Source: Candidatus Zipacnadia bacterium
Lineage (GTDB): Bacteria; Armatimonadota; Zipacnadia; Zipacnadales; Zipacnadaceae
Length of the DNA stretch: 38,693 nucleotides
Reading direction: 5' to 3'
Assembly (NCBI GenBank): GCA_029821215.1
Contig: JALGTV010000001.1
Span: 1-38,693 of the forward strand
A model generated the notes under the pieces. The model was not told the DNA's origin. It did no database searches and saw nothing but the letters and a program-made list of their open reading frames with translations. The stretch's first letter is position 1; each line of letters begins with the position of its first letter. The translations under genes and the position numbers were made by a program. Below are positions 16,318 through 23,300 of this stretch, one piece after another.

Positions 16318-17427
16318 ATGAGCGTATCGCCGGTCAATATTGGCTTTATTGGCTGTGGGCAGATTAGCGGCCCATACCTGAGAATGTGTAAGCAGTTTGA
16401 GGTTCTACAAATAGCCGCCTGCGCCGATTTGATGATGGAGCGGGCTGAAGCGCAGGCTACCCAATATGAGGTGCCGGTGGCTTGTAGTCCGGAGGAACTG
16501 CTGGCCGACCCCGCAATCCAGATTGTGGTCAACCTCACTCCGCCCCAAGCCCATTATGAAGTGGCGATGGCAGCGATTGAAGCCGGCAAGAGCGTATGGA
16601 ATGAAAAGCCACTGGCCCTCAATCGGCAAGAAGGCCAGGAGCTACTGGCGGCGGCAGATGAGGCCGGCGTGCTGGTCGGCTGTGCGCCGGATACATTCCT
16701 GGGTGCCGGCCTCCAGACCAGTATCAAGCTGATTGATGACGGAGAAATCGGGGAACCCATTGGGGCCACGGCATTTATGCTGTCCTGCGGGGCCGAACAC
16801 TTCCATCCCAACCCAGAATTTTTCTACCGAACCGGCGGCGGGCCGATGTTTGATATGGGGCCTTATTATCTGACTGCCTTGATTGCTATGCTGGGCCCGG
16901 TGCAGCGGGTTACTGGTTCAGCGCGCATTAGCTTCCCCGAGCGGACTATCACCAGTAAGCCCAAACAAGGCACCAAGATTACCGTGGAAGTGCCCACTCA
17001 TGTGGCGGGCATTATGGATTTTGCAAGTGGCGCGATTGGGACGATTATCACCAGCTTTGATGTCTGGGCAACCCAGCTGCCTCGCATTGAAATCTACGGG
17101 AGTGAGGCCACATTGAGTGTACCCGACCCCAATACGGTAAAGGGGCCGGTGCGGGTGCGCAGGGCGGGTGAGGATGACTGGCAGCAGATAGAGCTGACCC
17201 ACGGGTATAGAGATAATGCCCGCAGTATTGGGGTAGCGGATATGGCTTATGCGCTCCAGTCAGGACGACCCCACCGGGCCAGTGGCGAGCTGGCATACCA
17301 CGTACTGGATATTATGTGTGCCATCCATGAGGCTTCCGATCAGGGGCAGCACATCAAGCTGACCAGTACCTGCTCCCGTCCGGCGCCGTTGCCGGTCGGT
17401 CTGCCGGATGGCACACTGGATAAGTAG
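16318..17427 (+). CDS. Gfo/Idh/MocA family oxidoreductase
   Basis: A 369-residue NAD(P)-dependent sugar dehydrogenase-like protein. The N-terminal Rossmann domain has NIGFIGCGQISGPYL. NLTPPQAHYEVAMAAIEAGK is followed by the catalytic-lysine motif WNEKPLALN. The C-terminal alpha/beta domain includes TGGGPMFDMGPYYLTALIAM, the usual site of active-site Asp/His-type residues, and a beta-sheet face. Gfo/Idh enzymes oxidise sugars, inositols or sugar phosphates, and the substrate cannot be told from sequence. With the ThuA-like gene upstream it probably forms a two-gene sugar-catabolic unit. GAGG lies 8 bases before the ATG. A second, internally deleted member of this family is at 37545-37718. Confidence 0.93.
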   Translation: MSVSPVNIGFIGCGQISGPYLRMCKQFEVLQIAACADLMMERAEAQATQYEVPVACSPEELLADPAIQIVVNLTPPQAHYEVAMAAIEAGKSVWNEKPLALNRQEGQELLAAADEAGVLVGCAPDTFLGAGLQTSIKLIDDGEIGEPIGATAFMLSCGAEHFHPNPEFFYRTGGGPMFDMGPYYLTALIAMLGPVQRVTGSARISFPERTITSKPKQGTKITVEVPTHVAGIMDFASGAIGTIITSFDVWATQLPRIEIYGSEATLSVPDPNTVKGPVRVRRAGEDDWQQIELTHGYRDNARSIGVADMAYALQSGRPHRASGELAYHVLDIMCAIHEASDQGQHIKLTSTCSRPAPLPVGLPDGTLDK

Positions 17428-17454
17428 TTCTGCCGAGCCGTAGCTAAGGCAGAA
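17428..17454. terminator. hairpin between convergent genes
   Basis: TTCTGCC (17428-17434) and GGCAGAA (17448-17454) form a perfect 7-bp stem with a 13-base loop, starting directly after the stop codon of the oxidoreductase. It lies between that gene and the convergent subtilase. No T run follows on either strand, so it may stop readthrough or protect the 3' end rather than act as a classical terminator. Confidence 0.3.
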
Positions 17455-17583
17455 TCTCCGGGCCGTATGGCGGATTAGCCCCGAGCCAATGCTGCCAGAG
17501 CACTCGCGATGGATATTGCGTTTTTATTGGTTAGGCCCACCTCTCTGCATCAGGCTTATTTTGCCGCTCGGGTTGATAATTGC

Positions 17584-20500
17584 TCAACGGACTATATTCA
17601 TAGCAGCCAGGCCCCGGGCTGCGGTCCCGTCCGGGGCAGCAGCCCGTATCTCAATAAGGTATCGGCCATTGGGCACCACACTACCGTTGCCACTGCGTCC
17701 ATCCCAAGCCACTATGCTCTGCCCGGCAGGATATGTCCGTCCCGTCTGTAGTACTCTGATGGGCCGGCCGGCAATGTTCATAATTTTTATATCACAATTA
17801 GCAGATTTAGACAGGATAAATGTTATCTGACCCCGGCCGTGGTGGGATAGAGCAGTCACATTGGTCACCATTAGTGGTTGGTTACCAGTACGGTGAAATT
17901 CCAGGCGGAAATGACGTTGGCCAGGTTGGCCTGCAGTAAAGCGGTAGCAGTGCTGAGTGCGTAAATTGACCGTTTTTGCGCTCTCCCGGTCACAGAGGGT
18001 CGCCGTGTACCGTGAGGGTATCTGGTCAACAGTGGGCCAAGATATGATTATCTCCGCGAACGGCTGCTGCCAGGTCACTGTCATCTCCCATATTAACTGA
18101 GGCTTATCCTGGCGGCGGAAACTGGCAGCTAACCGCCGGTTGCTGGCCGAAGGTGAGAAGTATAGGTCTACGCCGCCAGCGACAGTGGGAGGATTGTCCA
18201 CACAAGTAACGGCAGCCGCCGGCCGCACTCCGCAGAAGTTGTCCATATCCCGGAACTGACCAGCCTCGGCCACTAAGCGCAGGGCCCAGCCATTGTCAGA
18301 TTCAGTAGTCGTAACGGCGGCTTGGGCCGGGTGAGGGAGTTGGGCTGGTGCGGAAGGCCGGGGGATAGTCACAGTGCAGTTTTTCAAGACCAGCATCCAG
18401 AATCCCTGCCACGGCGAAACCAAGCGACTACCGGCTGTGTCAGCATTGATCATCCGATAACTGTGACTATCATCCTCGTAGACCCATGCCACACTGCGGG
18501 CAATTCCCTGGATATCCGCGCTGAGTAGATCCATAGTGTTACTCTCATAAGTTACCGTACAGGCTCCGAAATCAATAGCACCAAAGAAAGGATTAGCCAA
18601 TTGATGCCAACCGGGCTGGACGGGGACATCAAAGTCACCAGCCGGTGCTGAAGTGCCTTCCGGTTGGACGTTCACTTGATGGGGCAAGTCTATCCAAAAG
18701 CCGCTCCCCAGGGCCAATTGCAGGAATTGGGGCAGCGGTTCGCCTTGATAATACACATATTGGTTATTGGTAGTATCCCATCGGGCATATTGAAGCTCAG
18801 CAGGGTCCAGGCCGAAAAGTGTTGCCGGGTGCTCATCAATGGGTACTGCCGGAGTCCCGAGCATAGCTAAGCCGGCAGGGAAGGTCAGCTCGCCATTGGG
18901 ATATGACTGGACGGGTCCAGCAGTCTGGACGAATAGCTCTTCATTGCCGACCACATCCACGGCAGTGATGGCATAGTAGTAATCCACTCCATCCAGTGTA
19001 GTGTCATCAATGTACTGCGCGACAGTGGACTGCTCAATAGCGACCATAGCGGTCAGACCGTCCACGTTATTGAAATCTCGCGTACGGCGGTAAATCCGAT
19101 ATGCAGCAAAGTCAGATGGGGGGGAGTAGGTCCAAGTCAGGACCACTGCACCTCCGTCATCATCAGGCCGGTCAACAGCACCCAGGGTGGTTATCTGTGG
19201 CGGTGGACAGTCGTCGCGGGATTGTACCGGACCGGTTATTTGTGAGTCGCTGAATAGGGTACCGTCACTGGTGCGGATCAGGTAGTAGTAATCGGTGCCG
19301 TCAGTGACCGTCTCGTCCGAGTATTGTTCGGTACCAGCAGGCAACTGGGCGATATCCTCAAAGGGGCCGGATGCATTGGGGGCGCGGCGGATAATGTAAC
19401 TGGTGACACTGTCGGCCCCGGCACCATCGTCGGGTGATTTGAGCCAGGTTATGGTGATACTGCCGCCTTGATCGCCAGGGGTGTCCTGGGCGCTTAGCTC
19501 GGCAACAGGACGAGGCGCACTGGCAACTCCCAGGGCCCGAGCCGCATTAACTCGGCCTGTACCCAATTTCCCGGCGTAGCCGGGGTTGGCTTCATCAATA
19601 TTGTCAGTGGTATTACGGATGGACTGGTATACCTGGGCCGGGGTGATCGTAGGGTACTGAGCGATGAGCAGAGCCGCCAGACCCGAGACGATGGGGCAAG
19701 AAAAAGAGGTGCCGCTATTGGTGCCCCAATACTCGTCAAACATCGGCCAGGCCGGGTCGTAAAACATGGGCCCGTACACCGCCTGACCGGGAGCGGCTAC
19801 GTCTACAAAATTAGCCGTAGAACTATCAAAGTTGGCGTAGTTAGCCCGCTGATCGTAGCGATCAGTAGCGGTAATTCCGAGCACATAGTTGTCGCTGAAT
19901 ACATCGGGGCCGTCATTGCAGACCGGCGACTCCCAGGTGGACTGGGCATTAGTGAATTCAGTGTCACTGTTTCCGGCCGCTGACACCACCACTATCCCCG
20001 CCTCGTAGGCTCTATTTATAGGGGGCGAGAAGGCCTGCGAGTAGCCACCTCCGAGGCTGAGATTGATGATGTCAACACCCATCTGGGTAGCATAGTCAAT
20101 GGCCTCGCACACCCGTGATACCGGGCTGCCACCGTCATCGTCAAAAACCTGGATGGGCAGGATCTTCGCCGACCAATCCATGCCGGCACTCCCCCAGCCA
20201 TCATTAGTTACCGCCGCCGCCAGCCCCGCCGCCAGGGTACCGTGGGAGACCTGTTCATCTACTGATCCGTTACTGTCATCGTCCTGGCCGTCGGGTTGAG
20301 GTGTGGGATCGTTATCGTCGTGGACGAAATCCCAACCGTGGACATCATCAATGAAGCCATTACCATCGTCATCAATTCCGTTGCCCGGCACCTCGCCGGG
20401 ATTGGTCCAGATTTTGGCAGCTAAGTCGGGATGATCCAGATCACAGCCCGAATCAATAATGGCGATGACTACCGAGGAACTACCCACCGTCACCTCCCAG

Positions 20501-21027
20501 GCCTGGGGCGCATCTATAAGGGGCAGATGATACTGGTGGCTATACTTGGGGTCATTGGGGATGCGGGCGGGGTAGACGAAGGTATCGGGTACCGCGAACT
20601 CAACCTCGGGGCGAGTAGCCAGTTCAGTGGCCGCCGCATGCAGGTCGCTACCCCGGGGCAAGTCCACGACCACCATACCGCTAACTGGCAACGCCCGCGC
20701 TATCCGGCAATTAGTCTCAGCCGCCAGTGGCTGAAGCTGAGCTGGCCGGACATGGGGACGTAGCTTAACAATCAGCCGGTCAGCTACTGCTCGGGGCGGC
20801 ACGTAGCGGAGCTGGCCCGTCGGCTGGACAATGGCATAGGGTCGGCCCGGTATGGGCACGGTCTTGGCAGGCACAGCCGTGGCGGCTACGGCTGAGGAAA
20901 CAACCATCAGACCCAGTAAGCTGGCCCCCAGGCACAGCGAATTACATTTGCTAATACTAATCACTACTGCTGTCTCCGCTTGTTGGGCATTTACAATGTA
21001 GCCGCCGGCTGATGGCCGGCGGTGCAT
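17584..21027 (-). CDS. secreted subtilisin-family serine protease with FN3 and FlgD-like C-terminal domains
   Basis: A large (1147-residue) exported S8 peptidase. A long basic n-region precedes the signal helix (about 29-50, LCLGASLLGLMVVSSAVA). An I9-like propeptide follows (about 82-150, DRLIVKLRPHVRPAQLQPL). The catalytic domain (about 160-500) has Asp192 in IIDSGCDLDHP, His262 in SHGTLAAGL, the oxyanion Asn353 in AAGNSD, and Ser441 in GTSFSCPIVSG. It carries a Ca-binding-like insert NGIDDDGNGFIDD (217-229). Two FN3 domains follow (about 505-605 and 615-720), then beta-rich regions. A C-terminal FlgD-Ig-like module (about 1055-1147) ends the protein, with IKIMNIAGRPIRVLQTGRTY. The complete triad suggests an active extracellular protease. 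AAAGG precedes ATG 21027; a GTG at residue 22 is an alternative start. Confidence 0.93.
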   Translation of the reverse strand: MHRRPSAGGYIVNAQQAETAVVISISKCNSLCLGASLLGLMVVSSAVAATAVPAKTVPIPGRPYAIVQPTGQLRYVPPRAVADRLIVKLRPHVRPAQLQPLAAETNCRIARALPVSGMVVVDLPRGSDLHAAATELATRPEVEFAVPDTFVYPARIPNDPKYSHQYHLPLIDAPQAWEVTVGSSSVVIAIIDSGCDLDHPDLAAKIWTNPGEVPGNGIDDDGNGFIDDVHGWDFVHDDNDPTPQPDGQDDDSNGSVDEQVSHGTLAAGLAAAVTNDGWGSAGMDWSAKILPIQVFDDDGGSPVSRVCEAIDYATQMGVDIINLSLGGGYSQAFSPPINRAYEAGIVVVSAAGNSDTEFTNAQSTWESPVCNDGPDVFSDNYVLGITATDRYDQRANYANFDSSTANFVDVAAPGQAVYGPMFYDPAWPMFDEYWGTNSGTSFSCPIVSGLAALLIAQYPTITPAQVYQSIRNTTDNIDEANPGYAGKLGTGRVNAARALGVASAPRPVAELSAQDTPGDQGGSITITWLKSPDDGAGADSVTSYIIRRAPNASGPFEDIAQLPAGTEQYSDETVTDGTDYYYLIRTSDGTLFSDSQITGPVQSRDDCPPPQITTLGAVDRPDDDGGAVVLTWTYSPPSDFAAYRIYRRTRDFNNVDGLTAMVAIEQSTVAQYIDDTTLDGVDYYYAITAVDVVGNEELFVQTAGPVQSYPNGELTFPAGLAMLGTPAVPIDEHPATLFGLDPAELQYARWDTTNNQYVYYQGEPLPQFLQLALGSGFWIDLPHQVNVQPEGTSAPAGDFDVPVQPGWHQLANPFFGAIDFGACTVTYESNTMDLLSADIQGIARSVAWVYEDDSHSYRMINADTAGSRLVSPWQGFWMLVLKNCTVTIPRPSAPAQLPHPAQAAVTTTESDNGWALRLVAEAGQFRDMDNFCGVRPAAAVTCVDNPPTVAGGVDLYFSPSASNRRLAASFRRQDKPQLIWEMTVTWQQPFAEIIISWPTVDQIPSRYTATLCDRESAKTVNLRTQHCYRFTAGQPGQRHFRLEFHRTGNQPLMVTNVTALSHHGRGQITFILSKSANCDIKIMNIAGRPIRVLQTGRTYPAGQSIVAWDGRSGNGSVVPNGRYLIEIRAAAPDGTAARGLAAMNIVR

Positions 21028-21059
21028 CTACTACCTTTCTCATTTGTACCAACCCAACA

Positions 21060-21078
21060 GATAACGCGGGGCGTTATC
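21060..21078 (-). promoter_or_regulatory. perfect leader hairpin upstream of the subtilase
   Basis: Read on the minus strand, GATAACGC-CCC-GCGTTATC is a perfect 8-bp stem with a 3-base loop, 33-51 bases before the start codon. It lies inside a leader of about 225 nt that runs from the promoter at 21261-21289. There is no T run, so it is not a terminator. It could shape translation or stability of the mRNA. Confidence 0.35.
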
Positions 21079-21260
21079 GTACCCGCAGGCGTAATTATCG
21101 GTACAACCTTGCTTATTTGACGTATTAAGGTCCATAGTGGTTCCACCGTAGATAACCAGCACCGTACCAAAGTCAACATCGGCTGAATAATGATCCACGC
21201 GACTCTGAGCGATATCTGTTGCTTAACCGTAGGGTAACAACCCACCTATTATATCGGTAA

Positions 21261-21289
21261 ATCATATAACCTCCCTTGCCCACTGTCAA
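21261..21289 (-). promoter_or_regulatory. strong sigma70 promoter of the subtilase gene
   Basis: On the minus strand, TTGACA (21289-21284), 17 bases, then TATGAT (21266-21261), identical hexamers to the SLH porin promoter. Transcription should begin near 21254, leaving about 225 nt of untranslated leader with the hairpin at 21060-21078. This gap of about 410 bases between divergent genes holds no convincing ORF. Confidence 0.72.
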
Positions 21290-21310
21290 CGCGGATAAGG
21301 GTTTTATAAT
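21283..21310 (+). promoter_or_regulatory. possible promoter of the zinc-ribbon methyltransferase
   Basis: A perfect -10 TATAAT (21305-21310) has only a weak -35 (CTGTCA, 21283-21288, 16-base spacer). The -35 overlaps that of the divergent subtilase promoter, so the two genes would be fired back to back from one short segment. The leader to ATG 21439 would be about 120 nt. Confidence 0.35.
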
Positions 21311-21438
21311 CTATTGGCTCTGGCTGGGGCGTAACATAATGCGGGTTAGAAGCAGGAACTGTCATAGGATGAGAGAATGGTAGAACAGAACATTACCCAA
21401 TTACTTAGGCGACGCTGATAGGTCAGATTGGGGCTCCG

Positions 21439-22359
21439 ATGATTCCCAAATGGGATGAGATTTTGGTTTGTCCTACCTGCAAAGGCCCTCTGGATAGCAA
21501 TGACCGAGGGTTTTATTGCGGCCGCTGCGCGGTGGACTATGTGGTGGAAGATGGAGTGCCCCGGATGATTGACTGGGAGATGCTTGCCGACCAGGTCCGC
21601 CAGGAGATGGTCGGGCAGGATCGACACTTCGCCTCTCTGCCTGACAAGGCGGTTTTCAAGCCAGCGCTGCATCCGGTGTATCAGCGCCAGCGGCTCCAGC
21701 GGCGGTTAGCTGATTTTCTGAAGGCGGTAGGGACGGATTTGCCGACGGGAGTTAAGGTGCATGTTGCCTGCTGTGGCAGTGGCTATGAAGCTGAAGCTTT
21801 GGCTCAGGCTGGCTATCAAGTGTCGGTCTCTGACATCTCCGCCCAAGCCCTGTGCGCTCTGGAGAAGCGAGCCAACAGCAAGGGCTACCAACTGCCGCAT
21901 CTGCAGGCAGACGTCAACAATTTGCCCTTCAGGGATGACACCTTTGCGGTGGCGGCGGTGGTGGAAGGACTGCACCACACGCCCGATCCGGTGGCGGCGT
22001 TGGGGGAACTGGTGCGGGTGGCCCAGCGGCGAGTAGTAATAATTGAGCCGTACACGGGCCGGCTGTGGGAATTGCTGGCTAAGTTGAAGTTAGCTCACCG
22101 CCAGGAGTATTCGGGTAGCGAACCCGCTCATCTGTGCAGTGAGATGTTAGCCGACATTCTCAGCCACATGGCTGGGGCCGAGCGGCAGCGAAGGTTATAC
22201 GTGGATCTGCCCCCCCAGGGAATAGCGGGGTGGTTGGGCAAATGGATGCTGTCCGCTTTCGTCCTGTTGGGCATCAGCTACTTGGCAGAAGCACTGCTGA
22301 GGCCGGCCGGGATAGGTAACAAGATTCTGTGGGTAGCCGACCTGCGGGGGAAAGACTAA
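21439..22359 (+). CDS. class I SAM methyltransferase with N-terminal Trm112-like zinc ribbon
   Basis: A 306-residue protein. The N-terminal zinc ribbon has Cys11, Cys14, Cys27 and Cys30 (CPTCKGPL... CGRC), like Trm112/UPF0434 domains. The methyltransferase core follows with motif I VHVACCGSGYEAEALA (about 110-125), acidic motif II QVSVSDIS, LQADVNNLPFRDDTF, and EGLHHTPDPVAALGELVRV, typical of the UbiE/Methyltransf_11 class. A hydrophobic C-terminal segment (GWLGKWMLSAFVLLGISYLAEAL) could sit on the membrane, suggesting a lipid or quinone-like substrate. The substrate is unknown. The ribosome-binding site is weak (GGGG). Genes on either side are unrelated, so context does not help. Confidence 0.82.
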   Translation: MIPKWDEILVCPTCKGPLDSNDRGFYCGRCAVDYVVEDGVPRMIDWEMLADQVRQEMVGQDRHFASLPDKAVFKPALHPVYQRQRLQRRLADFLKAVGTDLPTGVKVHVACCGSGYEAEALAQAGYQVSVSDISAQALCALEKRANSKGYQLPHLQADVNNLPFRDDTFAVAAVVEGLHHTPDPVAALGELVRVAQRRVVIIEPYTGRLWELLAKLKLAHRQEYSGSEPAHLCSEMLADILSHMAGAERQRRLYVDLPPQGIAGWLGKWMLSAFVLLGISYLAEALLRPAGIGNKILWVADLRGKD

Positions 22360-22398
22360 AGTTTTTTCGCCGATTTGGCAAAAAGAAGTCAAAAAGGG

Positions 22399-22427
22399 TT
22401 GACAGAACTCTTTGGGTATGGTATACT
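22399..22427 (+). promoter_or_regulatory. strong sigma70 promoter of the putative non-coding RNA
   Basis: TTGACA (22399-22404), 17 bases, TATACT (22422-22427), matching the consensus at 11 of 12 hexamer positions. It lies 40 bases after the methyltransferase stop and 416 bases before hsp20. An intrinsic terminator lies about 260 bases downstream, before any convincing gene. Confidence 0.77.
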
Positions 22428-22433
22428 GTTAAT

Positions 22434-22694
22434 AGTTGTATAGGTTCAGGGTCCCATTTCTGCACATAGCAACACACGTACCGAAAGTTGCAATAGCGCC
22501 AGCAGCAAAATCAACCGCTTGATGACAGTACCAGTCGCCGCGCTATACACAGCAAAGTAAGTCCCCAGTCTATGTCTGGAATGAGTTTGGGACCCCATCC
22601 ACCCTGAGGAAATTGAAGATTATGTCCGGAGGGTGGAACATGTGGCAGCCGAGCTGTTGTCAACCCCGCCAAAACGCTCGGCTGCCTCTTTTTT
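22434..22694 (+). ncRNA. putative structured small RNA with rod-like fold (6S-like shape)
   Basis: The segment is bounded by a near-consensus promoter and a strong intrinsic terminator and holds no convincing ORF. The first 160 nt contain five strictly nested stems: 22449-22456/22588-22595 (GGGTCCCA/TGGGACCC), 22464-22469/22570-22575 (ACATAG/CTATGT), 22488-22491/22552-22555, 22493-22499/22540-22546 (ATAGCGC/GCGCTAT) and the apical 22510-22514/22519-22523 (ATCAA/TTGAT). Internal loops lie between them, the largest just inside the second stem. A long rod with a central bubble is the architecture of 6S RNA, but no sequence motif proves that family. An alternative closing pair (TTCAGGGT/ACCCTGAG, 22445-22452/22600-22607) competes with the outer stem, so a riboswitch-like leader for hsp20 is another reading. 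The 5' end is estimated from the -10. Confidence 0.55.
22644..22694 (+). terminator. strong Rho-independent terminator of the small RNA unit
   Basis: GGCAGCCGAGC (22644-22654) and GCTCGGCTGCC (22676-22686) form a perfect 11-bp GC-rich stem, extendable by GTT/AAC past a bulged T, followed by TCTTTTTT (22687-22694). It separates the putative RNA from hsp20, 148 bases further on. Confidence 0.85.
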
Positions 22695-22763
22695 AGGTAT
22701 CCACAGCCGTATCTCTCAATACTCTGTGGTGCTTGCCTGTGAGTACAGCTCTGTTGTAGAGGC

Positions 22764-22792
22764 TTGCTATTTACCGGCTATGGTATTATACT
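22764..22792 (+). promoter_or_regulatory. putative promoter of hsp20-lon
   Basis: TTGCTA (22764-22769), 17 bases, TATACT (22787-22792). The expected start near 22799 leaves a leader of about 44 nt before hsp20. No CIRCE inverted repeat (TTAGCACTC-N9-GAGTGCTAA) is present, so HrcA control is not indicated. Confidence 0.45.
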
Positions 22793-22842
22793 TATGTGGA
22801 AGTAGGATAAGAATAGAAAGTATTGGCTAAGGAGGCCAGCGG

Positions 22843-23295
22843 ATGTGCCCGGATAGTTTGTCTATGTTGAAACAAAGAGATGCTCCTCCGCCGGGGTCCA
22901 GGCGGCGATTAGCCTCAATCTTTGTTACTCAGAGAGCGTCAATGCGTCCGGTGAACCCCGGTTTCCAGCCACCTACTGATGTGTACGAAACCGAGAATGA
23001 AGTGGTAGTGCGGCTGGAGATTGCCGGCGTAGATCCTGACCAGATAGAGTTAGTGATTGCCGATCAGAGCCGGACATTAACTGTGAGTGGCATCCGGACT
23101 GATCCCGCGGCCGGCCAGCGGCGCAAGTACTACAATATGGAAATAGAGTGTGGCAATTTCGCCCGTCGTATTCGGCTGCCGGTACCAGTCAATGATAGTG
23201 AGGCCAAGGCTCGGTACGAGGAGGGATTCTTAGTCATATCAGTATCCAAAGCTCGTCCTGATACCTCAACCCCACGCAATGTACCGGTAGAATAG
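22843..23295 (+). CDS. small heat-shock protein, Hsp20/alpha-crystallin family
   Basis: A 150-residue ATP-independent holdase. After a variable basic N-terminal arm (about 1-42), the alpha-crystallin domain (about 43-135) begins at PPTDVYETENEVVVRLEIAGV. It includes DQSRTLTVSGIR and ends with YEEGFLVISVSKA, the typical A-x-x-x-x-G-x-L-x-I-x-x pattern. A short C-terminal tail follows, without a clear I-x-I motif. The ribosome-binding site AAGGAGG is perfect and 6 bases from the ATG. lon starts 5 bases after the stop, so holdase and protease are probably made from one transcript. Confidence 0.92.
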   Translation: MCPDSLSMLKQRDAPPPGSRRRLASIFVTQRASMRPVNPGFQPPTDVYETENEVVVRLEIAGVDPDQIELVIADQSRTLTVSGIRTDPAAGQRRKYYNMEIECGNFARRIRLPVPVNDSEAKARYEEGFLVISVSKARPDTSTPRNVPVE

Positions 23296-23300
23296 CCCCT

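Noticed and set aside
20991..21245. 84-residue minus-strand frame (GTG start) in the subtilase leader
   Set aside because: It overlaps the subtilase start in another frame, has no ribosome-binding site and begins almost at the predicted transcription start.
22633..22830. 65-residue open frame before hsp20 (GTG start)
   Set aside because: It runs through the perfect terminator stem and T run and through the hsp20 promoter, and its GGAGG abuts the start with no spacer. The upstream part of the frame looks faintly protein-like, but no family was recognised.
22693..22842. CIRCE/HrcA operator before hsp20
   Set aside because: No TTAGCACTC-N9-GAGTGCTAA inverted repeat; only a loosely similar GGTGCT...GAGTAC.
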